Shown here piece by piece: positions 12,271-16,678 of a DNA stretch of 16,678 nucleotides. Below the pieces are notes generated by a model, which saw only the letters and a program-made list of their open reading frames with translations, was not told the DNA's origin and made no database searches. Made by a program: the position numbers and the translations under genes. Position 1 is the first letter of the stretch; each line of letters begins with the position of its first letter. This DNA is from CAYHBS01 sp964360995 (GTDB taxonomy: Bacteria > Patescibacteriota > Minisyncoccia > Ryanbacterales > HO2-45-13), in NCBI GenBank assembly GCA_964360995.1, contig CAYHYZ010000015.1, positions 1 to 16,678 of the forward strand. Direction: 5' to 3'.

Positions 12271-12299
12271 AGTATATACCTCACACGCAGGCTCCCCAA
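12271..12299 (-). promoter_or_regulatory. promoter of the one-TM protein gene (minus strand)
   Basis: On the minus strand, TTGGGG (12299-12294) and TATACT (12276-12271) are separated by exactly 17 nt. Transcription would start near 12264, about 7 nt before ATG 12257 (nearly leaderless) or about 28 nt before ATG 12236. Confidence 0.6.
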
Positions 12300-12307
12300 G
12301 ACCCCTC

Positions 12308-12335
12308 TTGCATTTTCCAGGGGATTGTGTATAAT
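12308..12335 (+). promoter_or_regulatory. promoter of the RRM protein gene
   Basis: TTGCAT (12308-12313) - 16 nt - TATAAT (12330-12335). The -10 is a perfect consensus and is the best in the window. Transcription would start near 12342, giving a leader of about 90 nt before ATG 12432. The promoters for the two divergent genes lie about 30 nt apart and could share an operator. Confidence 0.7.
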
Positions 12336-12355
12336 AATCCTCGTAAACGTAAGGG

Positions 12356-12393
12356 TCTCGATTGTGTACTACTGTGCGTAGGGGCGATCGAGA
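12356..12393 (+). promoter_or_regulatory. structured 5' leader of the RRM gene
   Basis: TCTCGAT (12356-12362) and ATCGAGA (12387-12393) form a 7-bp inverted repeat inside the predicted leader, with TAC/GTA able to extend pairing inside the loop. A G-rich run (GTAGGGGCG) lies in the loop. Such a leader could be a site for autoregulation or temperature sensing, but it matches no riboswitch I know. Confidence 0.4.
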
Positions 12394-12431
12394 GTTCAGG
12401 TCGCCTTTGCGCATTAGTGAATACGATACAC

Positions 12432-12686
12432 ATGAACAACAAGTTATACGTCGGAGGAATCCCGTACAACACGTCTGAAGATGCGCTCGCACAGGCTTTT
12501 GCCTCTGCAGGAACAGTTCAGTCTGCTGTCATCATCAAAGATCGCATGAGCGGTCGATCCAAGGGCTTCGGCTTTGTGGAGATGAGTTCTGAAGACGAAG
12601 CTCGTGCTGCAATTGATCTCTGGCACGGCAAGGAGTTCGAAGGTCGCAAATTGACCGTCGATCTCGCTCGCCCAATGCAGAAATAA
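12432..12686 (+). CDS. single-RRM RNA-binding protein
   Basis: An 84-aa RNA recognition motif protein consisting almost only of the RRM domain. RNP2 is KLYVGGIP (4-11) and RNP1 is KGFGFVEM (44-51), with the aromatic residues that stack on RNA at Tyr6, Phe46 and Phe48. The rest follows the beta-alpha-beta-beta-alpha-beta order: helix 1 at EDALAQAFASAG, helix 2 at EDEARAAIDLWHG, and final strand KLTVDLARP. Similar single-RRM proteins occur in cyanobacteria and other bacteria, some induced by cold. The open frame extends back to 12327, but the extra residues would cover the promoter and leader, so ATG 12432 is used. No clear Shine-Dalgarno precedes it. A dedicated promoter and terminator make it a single-gene unit. 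Confidence 0.93.
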   Translation: MNNKLYVGGIPYNTSEDALAQAFASAGTVQSAVIIKDRMSGRSKGFGFVEMSSEDEARAAIDLWHGKEFEGRKLTVDLARPMQK

Positions 12687-12698
12687 TTTTGCAGTGCT

Positions 12699-12733
12699 CA
12701 AAATACCCCCCACAACGGGGGTATTTTGTTTTT
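12699..12733 (+). terminator. intrinsic terminator of the RRM gene
   Basis: CAAAATACCCCC (12699-12710), loop CACAAC, GGGGGTATTTTG (12717-12728), then TTTTT (12729-12733). This is a 12-bp perfect stem with a T-run, beginning 13 nt after the TAA stop. Confidence 0.93.
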
Positions 12734-12747
12734 ATAGACAGTCGTCG

Positions 12748-12756
12748 TGATATACT
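12748..12756 (+). promoter_or_regulatory. extended -10 promoter of the pilus genes
   Basis: TGATATACT combines TGn with TATACT (12751-12756). TTGTTT in the terminator's T-run lies 19 nt upstream and could be a poor -35. Transcription from about 12763 leaves an 11-nt leader containing AGG (12766-12768), a minimal Shine-Dalgarno 5 nt before ATG 12774. Confidence 0.6.
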
Positions 12757-12773
12757 AGGCGTAGCAGGTATTC

Positions 12774-14462
12774 ATGTTGACGCCACAACAATATCGGTTA
12801 CTTCTTGTTGACCCCGGCTTTGTGAGCCTGGAGGATTTTACTGCCGCTACCGAAGACGCAAAAAAATCAACACATCCGCTTGATGAAATACTCATTGAGC
12901 GCGATTTAATTTCTGATGATCAGCTCGGGCAACTTGTCGCTAATTTTTATGAAGTACCGTTTGTGAATCTACGCCAACAAGCGGTAGACCGTAGAGCATA
13001 TGAATCTATTCCTGAGGTAATGAGTCGCGCGAAAGGGATTCTTGGATTCGCGCTCGAAGCAGATGGATTGAAGGTGGGAATGATTGATCCATCTGACGGA
13101 GACACTATTCGTTTGGTAGAAAAAAAACTAGGCCACAAGGTGCAGGTATATGCGATGACTCGTCGTGCATTTGTTGATGCGCTCGCACAATTTGAAGAGG
13201 GAATAGACGCGGCGTATCAAGAGTTAAAAACAAAATTTGATAATGAAAAATTACCTGCCGAAGAGCGCGATGCAGCTGTGATTGGGCTTGTTAATGTGCT
13301 CGTGGAGCACGGATACCGCAATCGCGCTTCAGACGTGCACATTGAGCCTATGGAAGAGCGTGTCATTGTGCGATTTCGTGTGGACGGCGTGATGCATGCG
13401 GTATTACAGTTGCCGAAAGAACTCATGGATCCTATTGTGACGCGCATTAAAGTACTTGCGCGTTTGCGCACCGATGAGCACCGTGCATCGCAAGACGGTA
13501 AATTTCAATATCCGGTAAGCGGTGAAAACATCGACGTGCGTGTTTCTATTGTCCCGGTGACGCACGGCGAAAATACTGTCATGCGACTACTCTCTGCTCG
13601 GAGTCGTAGATATAGCATCCGTGATCTTGGGTTTTCAGAGGCGCACATGGATCAACTACAGCGTGGCATGATGCATCCGCACGGAATGCTCCTCGTCACT
13701 GGGCCAACGGGTAGTGGAAAAACGACGACAGTGTATGCAATTCTCAAGGTGCTGAATAAGCCAGACGTGCACATTGCCAGTATTGAAGATCCCGTGGAGT
13801 ACGATTTGGAGGGAGTGTCACAAATTCAAGTGAACTCAAAAACAAATCTCACCTTTGCCGAAGGACTGCGTGCGATTGTACGACAAGACCCGGACATTAT
13901 TTTAGTGGGAGAAATTCGCGATGAAGATACCGCAAGTATCGCCATTAATTCTGCTATGACTGGACACTTAGTGCTCTCTACACTACATGCCAACGACGCC
14001 GCAACCACACTTCCTCGATTTCTTGAAATGGGTGTTGAGCCATTCCTTGTTGCATCCACGGTGCGACTGGTGATTGCGCAGCGATTAGTGCGAAAAATAT
14101 GCACGCATTGTAGGGAGTCGCACGAACTCACCGAAGCGGAGGAATCAAGTATTACTGACGACCACCGACTCGCAGAAGCTTTTCATTTGCTTGGGAAAGA
14201 CACGCTCAAGGGACTGACAGTATTTCACGGAAAAGGGTGCGCGGTATGTCATAAATCAGGGTATAATGGTCGTATTGGTATTTTTGAATTATTGGATCTC
14301 ACGGACCCCATTAAAGAAGGAATTATGAAGCGGGTATCATCGAGCGAGCTTGCTAGTTTGGCGCGCGCAGGTGGGATGCGCACGATGCTTGATGATGGAG
14401 TTGAAAAAGTCATGTCTGGACTCACAACGCTTGATGAAGTGTTGCGCGTCATTAGAGAATAA
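12774..14462 (+). CDS. pilB: type IV pilus assembly ATPase PilB (GspE family)
   Basis: Hexameric cytosolic ATPase that powers extension of type IV pili. The 562 aa show an N-terminal MshEN-like region (about 1-140, with LGQLVANFYEVPFVNL at 51-66) and the secretion-ATPase core: SDVHIEP (186-192), Walker A GPTGSGKT (310-317), Asp box SIEDPVEYDLEGVSQIQV (336-353), Walker B IILVGEIRD (375-383) and His box TGHLVLSTLHAND (396-408). A four-cysteine zinc site is present (CTHC 443-446 and CAVC 489-492), typical of PilB/GspE and absent from PilT. It is first in the pilus operon, and pilC starts 5 nt after its stop. No PilT-like retraction ATPase is in the window. Confidence 0.95.
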   Translation: MLTPQQYRLLLVDPGFVSLEDFTAATEDAKKSTHPLDEILIERDLISDDQLGQLVANFYEVPFVNLRQQAVDRRAYESIPEVMSRAKGILGFALEADGLKVGMIDPSDGDTIRLVEKKLGHKVQVYAMTRRAFVDALAQFEEGIDAAYQELKTKFDNEKLPAEERDAAVIGLVNVLVEHGYRNRASDVHIEPMEERVIVRFRVDGVMHAVLQLPKELMDPIVTRIKVLARLRTDEHRASQDGKFQYPVSGENIDVRVSIVPVTHGENTVMRLLSARSRRYSIRDLGFSEAHMDQLQRGMMHPHGMLLVTGPTGSGKTTTVYAILKVLNKPDVHIASIEDPVEYDLEGVSQIQVNSKTNLTFAEGLRAIVRQDPDIILVGEIRDEDTASIAINSAMTGHLVLSTLHANDAATTLPRFLEMGVEPFLVASTVRLVIAQRLVRKICTHCRESHELTEAEESSITDDHRLAEAFHLLGKDTLKGLTVFHGKGCAVCHKSGYNGRIGIFELLDLTDPIKEGIMKRVSSSELASLARAGGMRTMLDDGVEKVMSGLTTLDEVLRVIRE

Positions 14463-14467
14463 TTTTC

Positions 14468-15523
14468 ATGGTGATATTTGAAACAAAAGCACGACTCGCA
14501 GATCTCGCGGTACTTTCCAAGCACCTTGCGGTGATGTTGAAATCCGGCATGTCCGTCACCGAGGCAATGCATGTAGTTTCTAGTGCTTCACGCGGGGGAT
14601 TTCGTCGGGTACTTATGAGCGTTGGGACTGCAGTGGAATCTGGACGCACGCTTGAGCAAGCCATGCACGCGCATCCAAAATCATTTTCTCCGCATATTGT
14701 GTCTGCGGTGCGTGCGGGGGAGTCCTCTGGTACTTTGGTAGAAAATTTAGAAAATTTAGCGGTGAGCTTGGAGAAGGAACGAGAAATGAAGGCAAAAGTA
14801 CTTGGAGCAATGCTCTATCCGCTCATCGTGCTGGTGGCAGCAGTGGTACTTGGGCTCGTGATCACATTTTTTGTACTACCAAAAATTACTCCGATTTTCC
14901 GTGGTCTCCGAGTAGAACTTCCCGCGAGTACGCGAGCACTTCTGTGGATGACAGATATTATTGACGCACATGGAACAATTTTATTTGCGGGTCTCTTTAT
15001 TGGCCTCATCACATTTTCCATATTGGTCACGCGTTCATTTATGCGCCCTATCACCGGTGGACTTGCATTGATGATCCCAGTCATTCGTAGAGTGGTGGTA
15101 TCTTCACATATTGCAAGATTTTCTCGCACGTCCGCAATGCTATTAAAAAGTGGCCTCACTGTTGATGAGGCGCTCCAAATTGCGGAGACAAACGCCACGA
15201 ACGTGTATTATCGCCGCGCCATTCGACGTACACGAGATCGTGCGCGCGGTGGAGAGCCACTTTCTCAAGCACTCGCCTCGTATCCAAAATTATTTCCCCC
15301 ACTCGTAACTAATATGATTCACGTAGGAGAAAGTGCGGGCGCATATGAGAATACGCTGACATATCTCGCGGAATTCTATGAAGCCGATGTTGATACGGCA
15401 ACAAAGTCCCTGGCGAGCATGGTAGAGCCGTTGCTGCTGCTGGTGATGGGAGGAGTGGTAGTATTCTTAGCGCTTTCCATCATTTCACCTATCTACGAAA
15501 TTACCGGAAATCTTAAAAGGTAA
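14468..15523 (+). CDS. pilC: type IV pilus inner-membrane platform protein PilC (GspF family)
   Basis: Polytopic platform protein that couples the PilB ATPase to pilin polymerisation. The 351 aa have the two homologous GspF domains: the first at about residues 12-138 (LSKHLAVMLKSGMSVTEAM ... VRAGESSGTL) and the second at about 213-345 (ARFSRTSAMLLKSGLTVDEAL ... IHVGESAGAYENTL). Membrane segments lie at about 117-138, 168-188 and 322-344. It is shorter than the roughly 400 aa of typical PilC, mainly because the N-terminal extension before the first domain is missing. pilB lies 5 nt upstream, and the prepilin gene begins one base after its stop (TAATATG). Confidence 0.93.
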   Translation: MVIFETKARLADLAVLSKHLAVMLKSGMSVTEAMHVVSSASRGGFRRVLMSVGTAVESGRTLEQAMHAHPKSFSPHIVSAVRAGESSGTLVENLENLAVSLEKEREMKAKVLGAMLYPLIVLVAAVVLGLVITFFVLPKITPIFRGLRVELPASTRALLWMTDIIDAHGTILFAGLFIGLITFSILVTRSFMRPITGGLALMIPVIRRVVVSSHIARFSRTSAMLLKSGLTVDEALQIAETNATNVYYRRAIRRTRDRARGGEPLSQALASYPKLFPPLVTNMIHVGESAGAYENTLTYLAEFYEADVDTATKSLASMVEPLLLLVMGGVVVFLALSIISPIYEITGNLKR

Positions 15524-15524
15524 T

Positions 15525-16010
15525 ATGCGGCGCGTGCAGCATACTCATTCGGCGCCGCGTGAATCGGGTGTTGGCGTGATAGAAACCATGCTCGTTATTG
15601 GCTTACTTGTTGCCACAAGCGCGGTGCTGTTACCGTTACTGACGCGCTCGTATGACACCGCACGGAGTGAGAGCTCGTCCGATGCAGTACGAGACGCACT
15701 ACGAGAAGCACGATCTCGTTCAAGAGGTAATGTAGGTGGCGTGTCCCACGGTGTATATATAGATACAGCGGCCTCACCGGTCACGCTCACGCTGTATCGA
15801 GGTGCGACATTCATTTCGCGCAATAGCACGTTTGATCAAATAGAAATGCTGGAAGCTGGTGCTGCAGTACTTATGACGCCGCCAGTGAGCGATATGCATT
15901 TTTCTGGATCGGTCGGCACTACGACTGACCGTACCATCGCTGTGACCACGGGAGGAGAAACACAAATTCTTGAATTATTATCTACCGGATTTGTACGATA
16001 TGCCCCGTAA
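15525..16010 (+). CDS. type IV prepilin-like protein (GspH/minor pilin type)
   Basis: A 161-aa prepilin. The leader of 15 residues (MRRVQHTHSAPRESG) ends in Gly15, followed by VGVIE with Glu at mature position +5 (Glu20), the prepilin peptidase recognition pattern. A hydrophobic helix follows at about residues 21-40. The helical neck (43-67, with DAVRDALREARSRSR) and a beta-rich C-terminus (GVYIDTAASPVTLTLYRGATF) resemble GspH/FimT-type minor pilins. Mature-part cysteines are absent. It lies one base after pilC, and its last 11 bases overlap the start of the next pilin gene. Confidence 0.85.
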   Translation: MRRVQHTHSAPRESGVGVIETMLVIGLLVATSAVLLPLLTRSYDTARSESSSDAVRDALREARSRSRGNVGGVSHGVYIDTAASPVTLTLYRGATFISRNSTFDQIEMLEAGAAVLMTPPVSDMHFSGSVGTTTDRTIAVTTGGETQILELLSTGFVRYAP

Positions 16011-16678
16011 TCTTGGAGTGGGACTTTTGGAATTAGTACTCGCCATTGCTATTTTTGGCGTTATTGCAAGCGCCGTCGCATCACTTGCGGCCACGGGACT
16101 TGATGTGAGCGTAGTTACCACACCACTAATTCGTGCCGAGGCATACGCCGAGGAAGCATTCTCTGCGGTGCGCACCATGCAGGATCGCGCATGGAATGAA
16201 TTTACTATAGCGACGTCGGGTCTCTCTCTTGTTGGGGATAATTGGACGCTCCTTGGAGAAAATACTTCGGAGATCATCGACGAATTTACGCGCCGTGTAT
16301 TTTTTTCGTCGGTGTGTCGAGATGCAACCCATGAGATAACCGTATGTCCCGGCGCGTACACAGATCCTCACGCAAAATCACTGACTGCAGAAGTATCGTG
16401 GGGGACTGGGGCGAGTGAGCGTGTGGTGAGCGCGTCCACGCTACTCACTAATTGGGCGTCAGCGTATTGGACACAAACGAATTGGATTGGAGGAGCTGGG
16501 CAAGCCATTTGGAGTGACGCAACAAAATACGAAAGTGATGATGGGAATATTACGGTAACACCGGCTGGAGCAGTCACGCTTGAACAAAATAATACTCAAG
16601 CATGTGGTGTATCTGTATCTAATTTCACCACTCCCACTGACTACAATTACAATCCTGCAGATATTGAAGTCGTGAGTG
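16000..16678 (+). CDS. second prepilin-like protein, partial (3' end outside window)
   Basis: Open from ATG 16000 to the window end, 226 codons without a stop. The short leader MPRNLG is followed by VGLLE with Glu at mature +5 (Glu11), then a hydrophobic helix (about 9-30, LLELVLAIAIFGVIASAVASLA). This is a prepilin signal with a six-residue leader. The mature part has two Cys in SSVCRD...ITVCPG, a beta-strand region EVSWGTGASERVVSASTLLTNW, and then GGAGQAIWSDATKYESDDGN. The latter two resemble stretches I recall from minor pilins and surface proteins of Parcubacteria. It overlaps the previous gene by 11 nt, so the two are coupled. The large size suggests a PilV- or tip-adhesin-like component rather than the major pilin. 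Confidence 0.85.
   Translation, partial: MPRNLGVGLLELVLAIAIFGVIASAVASLAATGLDVSVVTTPLIRAEAYAEEAFSAVRTMQDRAWNEFTIATSGLSLVGDNWTLLGENTSEIIDEFTRRVFFSSVCRDATHEITVCPGAYTDPHAKSLTAEVSWGTGASERVVSASTLLTNWASAYWTQTNWIGGAGQAIWSDATKYESDDGNITVTPAGAVTLEQNNTQACGVSVSNFTTPTDYNYNPADIEVVS

Noticed and set aside
12327..12431. N-terminal extension of the RRM protein from 12327
   Set aside because: It would start before the TATAAT box and translate the promoter and leader; ATG 12432 begins directly at the RRM.
12774..14462. PilT-type retraction ATPase
   Set aside because: The N-terminal MshEN-like region and the two CxxC zinc-binding pairs are PilB/GspE features that PilT lacks.

Overview
The window reads as a fragment of a reduced bacterial genome, most likely a Patescibacteria/CPR member of the Parcubacteria type. 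That placement is inferred from gene content and style, not from a marker gene: very tight gene packing, few Shine-Dalgarno sequences, MOFRL-type glycerate kinase beside PEP synthase and a short divergent enolase, a secreted peptidoglycan-binding/Fn3 protein, a type IV pilus cluster, and small basic or membrane proteins of unknown function. A run of ten Ns at 11907-11916 marks an assembly gap, so this is probably a metagenomic scaffold.

Region 1 (1-930): the 3' end of a possible upstream gene, an unrecognised 105-aa protein (159-476) with an unusually perfect Shine-Dalgarno, a possible 34-aa membrane peptide (524-628), and a short YbaB/EbfC-like protein (689-928).

Region 2 (998-8584): eight co-directional genes separated by at most 12 nt or overlapping. 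They are a Bcp-type peroxiredoxin, glycerate 2-kinase, PEP synthase, a D-lactate-dehydrogenase-like 2-hydroxyacid dehydrogenase, enolase, TspO, a 58-aa very basic protein and MsrA. The middle four connect hydroxypyruvate or D-glycerate, 2-phosphoglycerate, PEP, pyruvate and D-lactate; the flanking genes point to peroxide and methionine-oxidation defence. The array ends at a bidirectional hairpin (8600-8627) shared with a convergent membrane-protein gene (8609-8974, minus).

Region 3 (9060-11906): a promoter and a 509-aa secreted protein (signal peptide, coiled coil, peptidoglycan-binding domain, seven-Asp tract, three Fn3 repeats) with its own terminator; then a ZIP metal transporter with a His7 loop and a 92-aa helical protein. 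A 16-bp palindrome, short direct repeats and the N gap follow.

Region 4 (11917-12728): a minus-strand one-TM/coiled-coil protein diverges from a single-RRM RNA-binding protein that has a roughly 90-nt structured leader.

Region 5 (12751-16678): type IV pilus genes pilB and pilC, then two prepilins, the second cut by the window end. No tRNA, rRNA, CRISPR array or insertion sequence was found.

The most striking pattern I could read directly is that several terminator hairpins carry the stop codon of the gene they terminate inside the hairpin loop or tip (26-45, 457-492, 8600-8627, 11924-11954).
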